Position numbers and translations under genes: made by a program. Shown in pieces: positions 43,018 through 52,436 of a DNA stretch of 62,539 nucleotides. Under the pieces are notes generated by a model. That model did not search any database, was not told the DNA's origin, and saw only the letters and a program-made list of their open reading frames with translations. Where the stretch lies: the NCBI RefSeq assembly GCF_018130245.1, contig NZ_JAFCKP010000025.1:1-62539 (forward strand), given 5' to 3'. Source of the stretch: Bradyrhizobium sp. SZCCT0231 (lineage in GTDB: Bacteria > Pseudomonadota > Alphaproteobacteria > Rhizobiales > Xanthobacteraceae). Numbering within the stretch: position 1 is the first letter of the stretch; the number at the start of each line of letters is the position of its first letter.

Positions 43018-44805
43018 TCAGCTCCGATACCACGCCGCCAGATTCCACGTGATGGTGTCCCAGCCCGAGATGTCGATCATCAGGTTGTTGGCGCCGGCAT
43101 TGACGACGTGGCGCGAGAGCAGGGGCAGGAACACGTGAGCCCCGCAGAAGATCTCGTCCACCTTCATCAGCAGCGCGGCGCGCTTGACGGGATCGAGCTC
43201 GTTCTGCGCCGCCTTGTAGGCCTTGTCGGCTTCGGGATCGGAATAGCGCGAATTGTTGCGGCCGAGCCATTTGTTGTCCTTGGTGGCGATCTCCCAGGAC
43301 ACGCACTGGTTCAGCAGGCGCTCCGGATCGGGCTGCGGCTGCGTCGTGTTGTACATCTCCATGTCGGCGTAGAATTTCGAATAGGTGTCGGGATTGCCGA
43401 CATCGGAGGAGAAGAACACCGAGGCGGTCACCGCCTTGATCTCGATGTCGATGCCGGCCTTCTGGCAGGCCTGCTTGATGATGGCCTGGGTCTTCTGCCG
43501 CGGGGCGTTGGTCGAGGTCTGGAACACGTATTTGAGCCTCTTGCCGTCCTTCTCGCGGATGCCGTCCGCGCCCCTGGTCCAGCCGGCCTCGTCGAGGATC
43601 TTGTTGGCCTTGTCGATGTCGAACTCGTATTTCAGCCTGGGCGACTTGAACTGCTTGGGCGCGTTGACGAAGCTCGCGGTGGCGATGGCGCCGCGGCCGT
43701 AGATGAATTTCTGGATCGAATCGCGGTCGATCAGGAGATTGATCGCGCGGCGAACGGCGGGATCGGACAGCGTCGGGTGCTTGGTCTTGACGCTCGAACG
43801 CTCGCCGTCGACCTCGGTCCAGGGGTCCGTCGTGTTGAGGATGACGAACTCGACATTGCCTGAAGGCGTGATGTCGAGCTTGCCCTTGCCGCCCGCCTCC
43901 ATGCGCTTGAGGACCTCCTCCTCCACCTGCATGTTCCAGGCAAAGTCGTATTCGCCGGTCTGTAGCACCGCGCGCGCCGCAGACACCGCGTCGCCGCCGC
44001 CCTTGATCTCGAGCGTGTCGAAATGCGGCTGGTTCTTGACGTGATAGTCGGGATTGCGCTCGGCGCGGATCATGTCGCCCGGCTTGAACTCGACGAATTT
44101 GTACGGACCGGTGCCGACCGGCTTCAGATTGCCCGGTGCTTCGCGCGACTTGGCGCCGACATAGTCGCCGAAATGATGCTTTGGCAGGATCATCCCGACC
44201 GAGCCGACGAACGGATCGGCCCAGAACGGCGTCGGCGCCCGGAAGATCACCTTGACGGCGTGGTCGTCGATCTTCTCGACCTTGATGTCCTTGTAGGAGC
44301 CCGTCGTGTAGGCCGCGGTGGCGAGGTCGGCGGCATACTGCCAGGTGAAGACGACGTCGTCGGCGGTGAAGGGCTTGCCGTCATGCCATGTCACGCCCCG
44401 CTTCAGCTTCCAGATCACGCTCATGCCGTCGGCCGAAAGGCCGCCGTTCGCCTTGGTCGGAGCTTCGGCCGCCAGGCAGGGGATGAGATTGCCGTCCTTG
44501 TCCCAGCCGGCGAGCGGCTCGAAGAAGACGCGCGATGCGATCTGGTCCTTGGTGCCGAGCGCGAAATGCGGATTGAGCAGGGTGGGCGCCTGCCAGAGCA
44601 GGAGCTTGAGCGTGCCGCCGCCGCCGGCCTTGGTCGGCTTGTACGGCAGCGTGGCGTCCGCCATCGCCACGTCGTGCCAGACCAGGATTTGGCTGGCGAT
44701 CGGCGCCGCGATTCCGACCGCGGCCATTGTCCTGATGAACGAGCGACGCGACAGCGTGCCTTGCTTCACCTCCGCGACCAGATTGCGGATTTCGTTCTCG
44801 TTCAT
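43018..44805 (-). CDS. ABC transporter substrate-binding protein, family 5 (peptide type)
   Basis: The 595-residue protein is a periplasmic oligopeptide/opine-type binding protein (SBP_bac_5). It starts with a twin-arginine-like leader (SRRSFIRTMAAVGIAAPIAS). The mature protein has GGTLKLLLWQAPTLLNPHFA, WKLKRGVTWHDGKPFTADDV, GTGPYKFVEFKPGDM and DPAVRRAINLLIDRDSIQKF. The start at 44805 has GGAGG upstream. No permease or ATPase genes of this transporter type are next to it, so it either uses a system elsewhere or is an orphan. Confidence 0.9.
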   Translation of the reverse strand: MNENEIRNLVAEVKQGTLSRRSFIRTMAAVGIAAPIASQILVWHDVAMADATLPYKPTKAGGGGTLKLLLWQAPTLLNPHFALGTKDQIASRVFFEPLAGWDKDGNLIPCLAAEAPTKANGGLSADGMSVIWKLKRGVTWHDGKPFTADDVVFTWQYAADLATAAYTTGSYKDIKVEKIDDHAVKVIFRAPTPFWADPFVGSVGMILPKHHFGDYVGAKSREAPGNLKPVGTGPYKFVEFKPGDMIRAERNPDYHVKNQPHFDTLEIKGGGDAVSAARAVLQTGEYDFAWNMQVEEEVLKRMEAGGKGKLDITPSGNVEFVILNTTDPWTEVDGERSSVKTKHPTLSDPAVRRAINLLIDRDSIQKFIYGRGAIATASFVNAPKQFKSPRLKYEFDIDKANKILDEAGWTRGADGIREKDGKRLKYVFQTSTNAPRQKTQAIIKQACQKAGIDIEIKAVTASVFFSSDVGNPDTYSKFYADMEMYNTTQPQPDPERLLNQCVSWEIATKDNKWLGRNNSRYSDPEADKAYKAAQNELDPVKRAALLMKVDEIFCGAHVFLPLLSRHVVNAGANNLMIDISGWDTITWNLAAWYRS

Positions 44806-44936
44806 CGGATGACCTCCACCTGCGCAACTCGTCGCCGAGCAGCCATCATGTTTCATGACGGCCGGGCCGGCAATGCCGGCAAGGCGGGGATGCGACGAAA
44901 TGACGATGCGGAGAGCGCCCCCTGTCGGGCACGGAC

Positions 44937-44974
44937 CCGGATCGCCTGCCTGAGGGACCCAGGTGGCGATCCGG
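44937..44974. other. Perfect 10-bp inverted repeat in a 453-base intergenic region
   Basis: CCGGATCGCC and GGCGATCCGG enclose an 18-base loop that contains CCTG and AGG. It lies 132 bases upstream of the family-5 binding protein start (minus strand) and about 285 upstream of the MetQ-like gene (plus strand). It could be an operator dyad or an RNA hairpin in a leader. The rest of 44806-45258 shows no gene. Confidence 0.45.
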
Positions 44975-45258
44975 TGCGATCTAAGTGAACTTGGGGAAGT
45001 TCTAAGGCCGCACCGAAACGCTAACCCGGCCGGCGCAGATCCATCAAGTTTCGGAGTGTTGCGCTGGCGAAAGAATCATTGCTGCGGCCGGGAAATCGCC
45101 ACACATGAAAGATGCCGGCGTGGTTTCTTTTCCGTTTGATGTCGAACGGAGAACGTGCGTCCGCGGGGGCCCGACAATATGGTTTTCCATTTCATTGATT
45201 TCATGCGGCGGGGAAGCGAATACGGTTCCATATTTGTCGCAGACCTACGGAGACCAAG

Positions 45259-46041
45259 ATGTCGTTTCGCCTCCCTTTCATACTCTCGACCGTGCTCGCC
45301 GTCTGGTCCGCCGCAGCAACCGCCGAGACCATCAAGATTGGCGTGACGCCGGGGCCGCATGCGCAGATCCTCGAGGCCGTGAAGCCGATCGCCGCCAAGC
45401 AGGGGCTCGACATCCAGCTGCTCGAGTTCTCCGATTACGTGGTGCCGAACGCCGCGCTCGATGCCGGCGAGATCCAGGCCAATTCGTTCCAGAACCAGCC
45501 TTATCTGGACAACCAGAAGGCCGATCGCGGCTACAAGATCGAGTCCGTCGGCCTGACCGTGAACTTCCCGATCGGCGTCTATTCGAAGAAGCACAAGGCC
45601 TTCGCCGATATCCCCGAGGGCGGCAAGGTCTCGATCCCGAACGACCCGACCAATGGCGGCCGCGTGCTGCTGTTGCTGCGCGACAAGGGCGTGATCAAGC
45701 TGAAGGACGGCACGGGCTTCAAGCCGACGGTGCTCGACATCACCGACAACCCCAGGAAGCTGAAATTCATCGAGGTCGATGCGGCCCAGGCTCCGCGCGC
45801 GCTCGACGACGTCGACGCCGCCGCGATCAACACCAATTATGCAACCCAGGCCGGCCTCGATCCGGTCAAGGATCCGATCCTGCGCGAGGATCCGAAGGGG
45901 CCCTACGTCAACCTGATCGCGGTCCGCACGGCCGACAAGGACAAGCCCTGGGTCAAGATTCTCGTGGACAGCTATCACACGCCCGAGGTCAAGGAGTTCG
46001 TCCTGACCAAGTTCAAGGGCGCGGTGCTGCCGAGCTGGTAG
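45259..46041 (+). CDS. MetQ/NlpA-family ABC substrate-binding protein
   Basis: The 260-residue protein has a signal peptide (1-22, ending ATA-E). The NlpA fold signature is ETIKIGVTPGPHAQILEAVK, VVPNAALDAGEIQANSFQNQ, FPIGVYSKKHK, SIPNDPTNGGRVLLLL, AINTNYATQAGL and a late KFKGAVLPSW. It lacks the lipobox Cys seen in many MetQ proteins, so it is probably soluble in the periplasm. It would bind methionine or a related sulfur compound. The monooxygenase gene follows; no MetN/MetI genes are adjacent. Confidence 0.9.
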   Translation: MSFRLPFILSTVLAVWSAAATAETIKIGVTPGPHAQILEAVKPIAAKQGLDIQLLEFSDYVVPNAALDAGEIQANSFQNQPYLDNQKADRGYKIESVGLTVNFPIGVYSKKHKAFADIPEGGKVSIPNDPTNGGRVLLLLRDKGVIKLKDGTGFKPTVLDITDNPRKLKFIEVDAAQAPRALDDVDAAAINTNYATQAGLDPVKDPILREDPKGPYVNLIAVRTADKDKPWVKILVDSYHTPEVKEFVLTKFKGAVLPSW

Positions 46042-46086
46042 GCAGTCTGCCCGCATAAAGTCCATGTAAGGGCGATCCGGCGGGCA

Positions 46087-46125
46087 GCCTTGCGTATGAG
46101 CCTTGCGTATGTGCCCTGCGCAATG
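46087..46125. repeat. Three tandem 13-bp direct repeats
   Basis: GCCTTGCGTATGA, GCCTTGCGTATGT and the degenerate GCCCTGCGCAATG follow each other without gap between the MetQ-like gene and the monooxygenase gene. It may be a simple replication-slippage product or a binding array. Confidence 0.5.
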
Positions 46126-46189
46126 TCCGCTTGTCTGGAGCTGCGGCAACCGACATCATCGGGGCCCATCCTCGCCCGACAGGGATCGT

Positions 46190-47227
46190 ATGAAACGCTT
46201 TGCCAACCTGAAACGCCTGGGCTTCTTCACGCGGCTGCTCGACGAGGCCCCGGCCGCCGAGCGATATCGCTGCGCGGCCGAGCAGATCGTCCGCGCCGAA
46301 CAGGCGGGCCTCGATTCCGCGTGGATCGCACAGCATCATTTCCACGAGCGCGAGGGCGGCCTGCCGTCGCCCTTCACCTTCCTGGGTTACGTCGCAGCCG
46401 AAACCTCGCGCATCCGCCTCGGCACCGGCATCGTGACGCTGCCGCTGGAGAACGCGGTGAGGGTGGCGGAGGATGCCGCGGTGCTCGATCTCCTCTGCAA
46501 CGGCCGTTTCGAGCTCGGCGTCGGCACCGGCGGCAACCCGTCCGCCTTCGCCGCCTTCGGCCTCGACAGTGCCCAGCGCAACGAGATCTTTGCACGCAAT
46601 CTCGAAATCGTCCGCACCGCGCTTGTCGGCAAGCCGCTCGACGGCGGCGACACGCTCTATCCGCAGCGGCCGCAACTGGACAAGCGCATCTGGCAGGCGA
46701 CATTCTCGGTCGCCGGCGGCGCCCGGGCCGGCAAGGCCGGCGATGGCCTCCTGCTGTCGCGCACCCAGCCGCGATCCAAGGACGCGCCGGACGCGACGCT
46801 CGCCGAGATCCAGAACCCGATCATCGACGCCTATCTCGCAGCACTGCCGCCGGGCTGCGAGCCGCGCATCATGGCCTCGCGCAGCGTCTTCGTCGCCGAC
46901 GACCATCGCGAGGCGATGCGTCTCGCCGACATCGGACTGCGCCGCGCGCTGCCGCAATTCATGAAGGGCGGACATCTTCCCCCGGGAGAGACGCTGGAGG
47001 AGATGATCACCGCGTTCGACACCCATGTCGGCGCCGCCGATGAAGTCATCGCCTCGCTGCGCACCGATGCCACCCTGGAGCGGGTGACCGATCTCGTCTT
47101 CCAGGTGCATTCGGTCGATGCGCCGCATCCCTATGTCCTGCGCTCGATTGATCTCGTCGCGGAGAAGGTCGCGCCGGCGCTGGGCTGGACCCGGACGATA
47201 GCCAAAGACGTCGCTCTCGCAGGTTAG
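46190..47227 (+). CDS. LLM-class FMN-dependent monooxygenase (luciferase-like)
   Basis: The 345-residue TIM-barrel protein shows bacterial luciferase/alkanesulfonate monooxygenase features: RLGFFTRLLDE, RAEQAGLDSAWIAQHHFHER, SRIRLGTGIVTLPLENAVRV, GRFELGVGTGGNPSAF. It uses reduced flavin and O2 to oxidise an organic, often sulfur-containing, substrate. The start at 46190 (MKRFANLKRLG) begins the fold; upstream in-frame codons run through the tandem repeats. With the two CMD proteins downstream it fits a recurring cluster that I know as KPN_01858 / Avi_7169-7170 type. Confidence 0.88.
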   Translation: MKRFANLKRLGFFTRLLDEAPAAERYRCAAEQIVRAEQAGLDSAWIAQHHFHEREGGLPSPFTFLGYVAAETSRIRLGTGIVTLPLENAVRVAEDAAVLDLLCNGRFELGVGTGGNPSAFAAFGLDSAQRNEIFARNLEIVRTALVGKPLDGGDTLYPQRPQLDKRIWQATFSVAGGARAGKAGDGLLLSRTQPRSKDAPDATLAEIQNPIIDAYLAALPPGCEPRIMASRSVFVADDHREAMRLADIGLRRALPQFMKGGHLPPGETLEEMITAFDTHVGAADEVIASLRTDATLERVTDLVFQVHSVDAPHPYVLRSIDLVAEKVAPALGWTRTIAKDVALAG

Positions 47228-47261
47228 CCGGGATGAATGTGATCGCGTTGCACGAGGCTGA

Positions 47262-47864
47262 ATGATGGCACCGAAGGATATCATCGACACGCTTGCCGGC
47301 ATCGAGCCGGGCTCCACCCTGGACGCCATCCGCGCGCGCCGCCTGCAGGCGCGCGAGAACGCGCAGAAGAGCTATCTCTCGCTGTTCGAGCCGATCGACG
47401 CGAGCGATTTTTCGCTTGCCGAACGCGCCGCGGTCGCGGCCTTCGTGACCGGGCTCCATGGCGAGTCCCCCGTCGCCGCCTTCTATCGCGAGAAGCTCGC
47501 GGCGAACGCGGATGGAGCGGCGCTGGTCGAGCCGATCAAGTCAGAGATCGCGCGCGGCACGACGTCGGGTCCCTATGGCGCCTTTCCGGCCGGCCCGCTG
47601 TCGGTCGAGAACAAGGCCGGGCCGATCTATCGCGTGAGCACAGAGGGGAAGTCCGCCTTCGGCCCCAGGCTGGTCGCAGCACTGGAGCACGCGCATCTCC
47701 TGGTGTTCCGCCCGCGCGATGCCGCATCCGCCGATATGAAGGCGCTGCTGGCCGCCGGCTGGTCGACCACCGGCATCGTCACGTTCTCCCAGCTCGTTGC
47801 GTTCCTGTCGTTCCAGGTGCGCGTCGTCAGCGGCTTGCGCACGCTCGCAGCGGCAAGCGTGTAG
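47262..47864 (+). CDS. CMD-domain protein (Avi_7170-like)
   Basis: The 200-residue protein begins MMAPKDIIDTLAGIEPGSTL and has a carboxymuconolactone-decarboxylase-like helical fold: FSLAERAAVAAFVTGLHGES and ALEHAHLLVFRPRDA, ending with WSTTGIVTFSQLVAFLSFQV. It lacks the CxxC pair found in its downstream neighbour. These two proteins regularly occur together next to luciferase-like monooxygenases. A role in oxidant or peroxide handling is possible, but no reaction is known. Confidence 0.82.
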   Translation: MMAPKDIIDTLAGIEPGSTLDAIRARRLQARENAQKSYLSLFEPIDASDFSLAERAAVAAFVTGLHGESPVAAFYREKLAANADGAALVEPIKSEIARGTTSGPYGAFPAGPLSVENKAGPIYRVSTEGKSAFGPRLVAALEHAHLLVFRPRDAASADMKALLAAGWSTTGIVTFSQLVAFLSFQVRVVSGLRTLAAASV

Positions 47865-47875
47865 GAGGTTGCATC

Positions 47876-48451
47876 ATGAGTACCGTCAATCCGCCCGTCG
47901 TCTTCACCCAGGACGAGCTAGGCTGGGTCTCGTGGATCGCCCCGCTGCCCGAGGCTGAGCTGACCGAGCGGCACTTCGCCGGCCTTGTCGATCGTGCCCG
48001 CGCCAAGTCGGAATATTTCCGCCTGCTGGTGCGCGACCCTGAGGTGCTGGAAGCCCGCACCAAGACCGACAAGGACATCTTCTACAACGTGGCCGACGGC
48101 CTGCCGCGCGCCGAGCGCGAGCTCGCAGCGGCAGCAACCTCGCGTTACAACGGCTGCATCTATTGCGCCTCCGTGCATGCGCGCTTTGCCAGCACCTATT
48201 CCAAGCGCCGAGACGACGTGCAGCGCCTGCTCGACGAGGGCGTCGGGGCCGATCTCGGCGAGCGCTGGAACGCCGTGGTCAAGGCCTCGGTGGCGCTGGC
48301 CGCAACGCCAATCGCGTTCGGTCCTGACAATATCGCGGAGCTGCGCCGCGCCGGTCTCGACGATGCCGAGATCGTCGACGTCATCAACGGCGCCTCGTTC
48401 TTCAACTGGGCGAACCGGCTGATGCTGTCGCTCGGCGAGCCCGCGAAATAG
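47876..48451 (+). CDS. Alkylhydroperoxidase-domain protein (Avi_7169-like)
   Basis: The 191-residue AhpD/CMD-fold protein has the redox motif NGCIYCASVHARFA, with CxxC and the downstream His of AhpD, after LPRAERELAAAATSR. The C-terminus has GLDDAEIVDVINGASFFNWANRL. It probably reduces a hydroperoxide or protects the flavin monooxygenase from peroxide by-products. It lies 11 bases after the CMD gene. Confidence 0.87.
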   Translation: MSTVNPPVVFTQDELGWVSWIAPLPEAELTERHFAGLVDRARAKSEYFRLLVRDPEVLEARTKTDKDIFYNVADGLPRAERELAAAATSRYNGCIYCASVHARFASTYSKRRDDVQRLLDEGVGADLGERWNAVVKASVALAATPIAFGPDNIAELRRAGLDDAEIVDVINGASFFNWANRLMLSLGEPAK

Positions 48452-48510
48452 GCAATCTCACCGGCACAAGAATTGCTGCTTGTCTCAACATTGAATGGAC
48501 GGAGCCGTGC

Positions 48511-49668
48511 ATGAGCAACATCGATCGCCGTACCCTGGTCAGGGGCTCTCTCGCCACCATGGTGGCCGGAGCGGCCTTCTCGCGCGCCGCGCTGGCGCAG
48601 TCCTCTGAGCCGATCCTGCTCGGCGTCAGCGGCCCCCTCACGGGACCGAACGCCCAATATGGCGCGCAGTGGAAACAGGGCTTTGATCTCGCGCTCGACG
48701 AGATTCACGCCGCCGGCGGCATCAACGGCCGCAAGCTTGCCTACCAGTTCGAGGACAGCCAGAGCGATCCGCGCCAGTCGGTGGCGATTGCCCAGAAATT
48801 CGTCTCCGATCCCCGCATCGTCCTGGAGCTCGGTGATTTCTCGAGTCCCGCCTCGATGGCGGCCTCCCCGATCTATCAGCGCGGCGGCCTGGTGCAGTTC
48901 GGCTTCACCAATTCGCACCCTGACTTCACCAAGGGCGGCGACTTCATGTGGAGCACGTCGGTGAGCCAGGCCGACGAGCAGCCGTTGCTGGCGTCCTATG
49001 CCGTGAGGCGGCTCGGCCTGAAGAAGCTTGCGGTGCTGCACCTCAACACCGATTGGGGCCGCACCAGCCGCGATCATTTTGTCAAGGCGGCCAAGGAATA
49101 CGGTGCGGAGGTCGCGGTCACCGAGGGCTACATCGCGGAGGAGCGCGACTTCCGCTCCACGCTCGTGCGCGTGCGCGACGCCAATCCCGACGGGCTGATC
49201 CTGATCTCCTATTATTCCGACGGCGCGCTGATTGCCCGCCAGGCGCGCCAGGTCGGCCTGAAGCAGACCATCTGCGCGGCAAGCTCGGTGTACTCGCCGA
49301 AATTCCTGGAGCTCGGCGGCGAGGCGGTCGAGGACGTCCATCTCGGCACGCGTTATTTCCCCCAGGATCCCAGGCCCGAGGTCAAGAAATTCATTGCGGG
49401 CTTCAAGGCCAAGTACAACGGGCAGGAGCCCGACGCCTTCAACGCCTATTCCTATGACGCGGTGCACATGGCGGCCGCCGTGGTCAAGATCGGCGGCACC
49501 GACCGCCGCGCCATCCGCGACGCCTTTGCCAAGGTGAAGGACGTCTCCAGCGTCATCTTCGGCCAGGCGACGTTCGACGTCGAGAGCCGCCGCGTCAAGG
49601 GAGCCATGAACGCCGAACTCGTCGTGCGCAAGGGCCAGTTCGCGCTCTGGGACGGCAAGCCGACCTGA
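48511..49668 (+). CDS. Branched-chain-type ABC substrate-binding protein
   Basis: The 385-residue protein has a twin-arginine-like leader (DRRTLVRGSLATMVAGAAFS) and the LivJ-type (Peripla_BP_6) fold: LLGVSGPLTGPNAQYG, DEIHAAGGINGRKLAYQFED, DSQSDPRQSVAIAQKFVSD, with Tyr/Gly-rich SYDAVHMAAAVVKIGG near the end. It probably feeds the fused permease and two ATPases that follow. The substrate need not be an amino acid; the monooxygenase cluster suggests an aromatic or sulfur compound. Confidence 0.9.
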   Translation: MSNIDRRTLVRGSLATMVAGAAFSRAALAQSSEPILLGVSGPLTGPNAQYGAQWKQGFDLALDEIHAAGGINGRKLAYQFEDSQSDPRQSVAIAQKFVSDPRIVLELGDFSSPASMAASPIYQRGGLVQFGFTNSHPDFTKGGDFMWSTSVSQADEQPLLASYAVRRLGLKKLAVLHLNTDWGRTSRDHFVKAAKEYGAEVAVTEGYIAEERDFRSTLVRVRDANPDGLILISYYSDGALIARQARQVGLKQTICAASSVYSPKFLELGGEAVEDVHLGTRYFPQDPRPEVKKFIAGFKAKYNGQEPDAFNAYSYDAVHMAAAVVKIGGTDRRAIRDAFAKVKDVSSVIFGQATFDVESRRVKGAMNAELVVRKGQFALWDGKPT

Positions 49669-49698
49669 TCTGATGGCCGGATCATGCGCAAACAAACC

Positions 49699-49724
49699 AA
49701 GGCGCGATGATCTCATCGCGCTTT
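49699..49724. repeat. Hairpin related to the repeat at 38991-39092
   Basis: GCGCGATGA and TCATCGCGC pair perfectly around two bases, with flanking AA/TTT. It matches the second hairpin of the element at 38991. A degenerate GGATCATGCGCAAACAAACC precedes it, matching the end of the first hairpin there. It probably terminates the binding-protein transcript or lowers read-through into the permease gene. Confidence 0.7.
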
Positions 49725-49764
49725 ATCGCTCCGGCCGCTCTTCTCTCTACGCGGGGATCATCGC

Positions 49765-51588
49765 TTGTCTTCCTGGCTCGACTACACGATCAACGGGCTG
49801 ATCGTCGGTAATGTCTACGCCCTCGTCGCGGTCGGGCTCGCGCTGATCTTCGGCGTCAGCCGGCTGATCAACTTCGCGCAAGGCTCGATCTATCTGGTCG
49901 GCGCCTATATCGGCTGGGTTGCGGTGGTGCAGCTGCATACGCCGCTGCCGCTCACGATCATCGTCGTGGCGGCGGCCGCGGCGGCGGTCGGCTTGATCAT
50001 CGAGCGGTTCGGCCTGCGGCCGCTGCAGAACTCGGTGCGCATCGCGCCGCTGCTCGCGACGATCGGCATCAGCTTCGTGCTCGATCAATTGGTGATGCTG
50101 ACCTTCTCGCCCAATCCGCGCGCGCTGCCGAGCCAACTGCCTGATGTTCGCTTCCAGCTCGGCGGCGGCACGATCGGGCCGCTTGATCTGCTCATCGCCG
50201 GCGTCGGCATCACCAGCGCGCTGCTGCTGTTCGTGTTCCTGCGCTACAGCAAGCTCGGCTGGGCGGTGCGCGCGGCGTCGCAGGACCGCGACGCTGCGAT
50301 GCAGATGGGTGTCGACGTCAACCGCGTCAACCAGGCCGTGTTCGGCATCGCGGCGGCGCTCGGCGGCGTCTCCGGCATGCTGGTCGGCATGTACTACAAC
50401 CAGATCGACACCGCGATGAGCCTTCAGGCGACGCTGAAGGGCGTCGTCGCGGAAGTCGTCGGCGGCGCCGGCAACGTGCCCGGTGCGGTCATCGGCAGCC
50501 TGCTGCTGGGACTGGTCGAGAGCTACGGCGTCGCCGTGTTCGGCACCAGCTATCGCAATCTGTTCGCATTCCTGCTTCTCGTTGTCGTGCTCGTGCTGCG
50601 GCCGAACGGCTTGTTCGTCAGCGCCCGGCAGGCGCCGCCCGAGCCGCTCACCGGCACCTTCATCGCGCCGAGCCGCCCGGTGCGCATTCCGCGCTGGGCC
50701 TTGGCCGTCGCTGCCGCTGGCTTCGCGGTCCTGCCGTTCTTCCCGGTGTCCTTCTACGTGCTCCAGACCCTGATCAACGCCTGGCTGCTCGGCATGCTCG
50801 CGCTCAGCCTGACGCTGGTCGCGGGCACGATCGGGCAGGTCTCGCTTGGGCACGCCGCGCTGCTCGCGATCGGCGCCTATACCTCCGCGCTGCTGTCGCT
50901 GACATCGGCCGTTCCGGTCGGCCTCGCCATCATCGGTGGCGGCCTGATGAGCGCTGCGCTCGGTACGCTCCTGATCTCGCCCTCCTTCCGCCTGCGCGGG
51001 CATTATGTGTCGATCGCGACCCTCGCGATCGGCGAGATCGTGTCGCTGGTGATCCTGAACTGGGAGAGCGTCACGCGCGGCCCGATCGGCATCTCCGGCA
51101 TCCCGCCGCTGTCGCTGTTCGGCTACGACCTGATCAGCCCGTCCTCGGTCTACTGGTTCAGCCTTGCGGTGATGCTCGTGCTGGCGCTGCTCCAGGGGCG
51201 GCTGCTCACTTCGCATCTCGGGCGCAGCTTCCGCGCCATCCGCGACGACGACATCGCCGCGCGCGCCTATGGCCTCAGCCTGAACCGCTACAAGTCGCTG
51301 GCCTTCATCTTCGGCGGCTTCGCCGCCGGCGTCAGCGGCGGCATCGCCGCGCATCTCTACTCCTACATCAACCACGAGACCTTCAACACGCAGCAATCCA
51401 TCCTGGCGCTGACCGTCGTCATCCTCGGCGGCCTCGGCAACGTCGTCGGCGCGATTGTCGGATCTGTCGCGCTGGTCGGCCTGCCCGAAGTCTTCAGGAT
51501 CGCGGCTGAGTATCGTATCCTGATCTACGGCATCGTGCTGCTGCTCCTCGTGCGATTCAGGCCTCAGGGCCTGTTGGGGACGATCTGA
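49765..51588 (+). CDS. Fused LivH-LivM branched-chain-type ABC permease
   Basis: The 607-residue protein joins two permeases. Residues 1-290 are LivH-like ([46 protein letters not shown]). Residues 305-607 are LivM-like ([67 protein letters not shown]). Fusion of the two is known in this transporter family. It starts at a TTG (49765) with GGGGA upstream and overlaps the next gene by one base. Confidence 0.92.
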   Translation: MSSWLDYTINGLIVGNVYALVAVGLALIFGVSRLINFAQGSIYLVGAYIGWVAVVQLHTPLPLTIIVVAAAAAAVGLIIERFGLRPLQNSVRIAPLLATIGISFVLDQLVMLTFSPNPRALPSQLPDVRFQLGGGTIGPLDLLIAGVGITSALLLFVFLRYSKLGWAVRAASQDRDAAMQMGVDVNRVNQAVFGIAAALGGVSGMLVGMYYNQIDTAMSLQATLKGVVAEVVGGAGNVPGAVIGSLLLGLVESYGVAVFGTSYRNLFAFLLLVVVLVLRPNGLFVSARQAPPEPLTGTFIAPSRPVRIPRWALAVAAAGFAVLPFFPVSFYVLQTLINAWLLGMLALSLTLVAGTIGQVSLGHAALLAIGAYTSALLSLTSAVPVGLAIIGGGLMSAALGTLLISPSFRLRGHYVSIATLAIGEIVSLVILNWESVTRGPIGISGIPPLSLFGYDLISPSSVYWFSLAVMLVLALLQGRLLTSHLGRSFRAIRDDDIAARAYGLSLNRYKSLAFIFGGFAAGVSGGIAAHLYSYINHETFNTQQSILALTVVILGGLGNVVGAIVGSVALVGLPEVFRIAAEYRILIYGIVLLLLVRFRPQGLLGTI

Positions 51589-52436
51589 TGGCGGAGCGGC
51601 ACAATCCCATGCTGTCCCTGCGCGGGCTGACGCGCCGTTTCGGCGGCCTCACCGCGGTCGATGCCATCGACCTCGACCTCGCCAAGGGCGAGCTCATCAG
51701 CATCATCGGACCGAACGGCGCCGGCAAGACGACGCTGTTCAACCTGGTCACCGGACTGGACCGGCCCGACGCCGGCACTGTCAGCTTCGAAGGTCAGGAC
51801 ATCACCGGCCTGTCGCCGGAGCGGCTCGCGGCCGAAGGCATCGCGCGCACCTTCCAGCTCGGCCGCGTCTTCGGCAATCTCAGCGTCATGGACAACGTCC
51901 TGATCGGCGCCCACACGCGGCTGCGCGCGGTGAGGCCGGCCGTGCCGGTGATCGGCCCGCTCTTGGAGCTTGGCCTGGCCCTGCTGCGTCCTGCGCGTGT
52001 CAAGGACGAGGAGGAGCGGCTGCGGGAAGAAGTGAAAGCGATCCTCGCCCGCTTCGGCGAGCGGCTGCTGCCGCGCATCGACCAGCCGGCCTATAGCCTG
52101 TCCTACGCCAACCGCCGCCGGGTCGAGATCGCCCGCGCTCTGGCGCTGAGGCCGCGCCTCTTGCTGCTGGACGAGCCGACCGCCGGCATGAACCCGACCG
52201 AGACTGCGGAGATGCAGGCGCTCGTCGCCGAGCTGAAAGCCGAAGGGCTGACCATCCTCCTGATCGAGCACAAGCTGGAAATGGTGATGCGCCTGTCCGA
52301 CCGCGTCATCGTCATGGACGAGGGCAAGAAGATCGCGGAAGGTCCGGGCGAACAGGTGCGAACCGATCCCAAGGTGATCGAGGCCTATCTCGGCCACGGC
52401 CTGTCGGGTGTGACGGAGCAGGAGAGCGCGGCATGA
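51588..52436 (+). CDS. ABC transporter ATPase, LivG type
   Basis: The 282-residue ATPase has Walker A (GPNGAGKTTLFN), LivG-type spacing with GIARTFQLGRVFGNLSVMDN, the signature region YSLSYANRRRVEIARAL (LSxGQ replaced by LSYAN), Walker B LLLLDEPTAGMN and the switch His in LIEHKLEMVM. The signature LSYAN is a departure from LSYGxQ. It overlaps the permease stop and the next ATPase gene by ATGA, so the transporter is one operon. Confidence 0.93.
   Translation: MAERHNPMLSLRGLTRRFGGLTAVDAIDLDLAKGELISIIGPNGAGKTTLFNLVTGLDRPDAGTVSFEGQDITGLSPERLAAEGIARTFQLGRVFGNLSVMDNVLIGAHTRLRAVRPAVPVIGPLLELGLALLRPARVKDEEERLREEVKAILARFGERLLPRIDQPAYSLSYANRRRVEIARALALRPRLLLLDEPTAGMNPTETAEMQALVAELKAEGLTILLIEHKLEMVMRLSDRVIVMDEGKKIAEGPGEQVRTDPKVIEAYLGHGLSGVTEQESAA

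Noticed and set aside
44937-44974. SAM-II or another known riboswitch upstream of the MetQ-like gene
   Set aside because: Only a plain hairpin is seen; the conserved SAM-II core sequences could not be found in the intergenic region.
49747-51396. Open frame of 549 codons on the minus strand
   Set aside because: Antisense of the fused permease gene, with Arg/Asp/Gln/Glu-rich low-complexity content.
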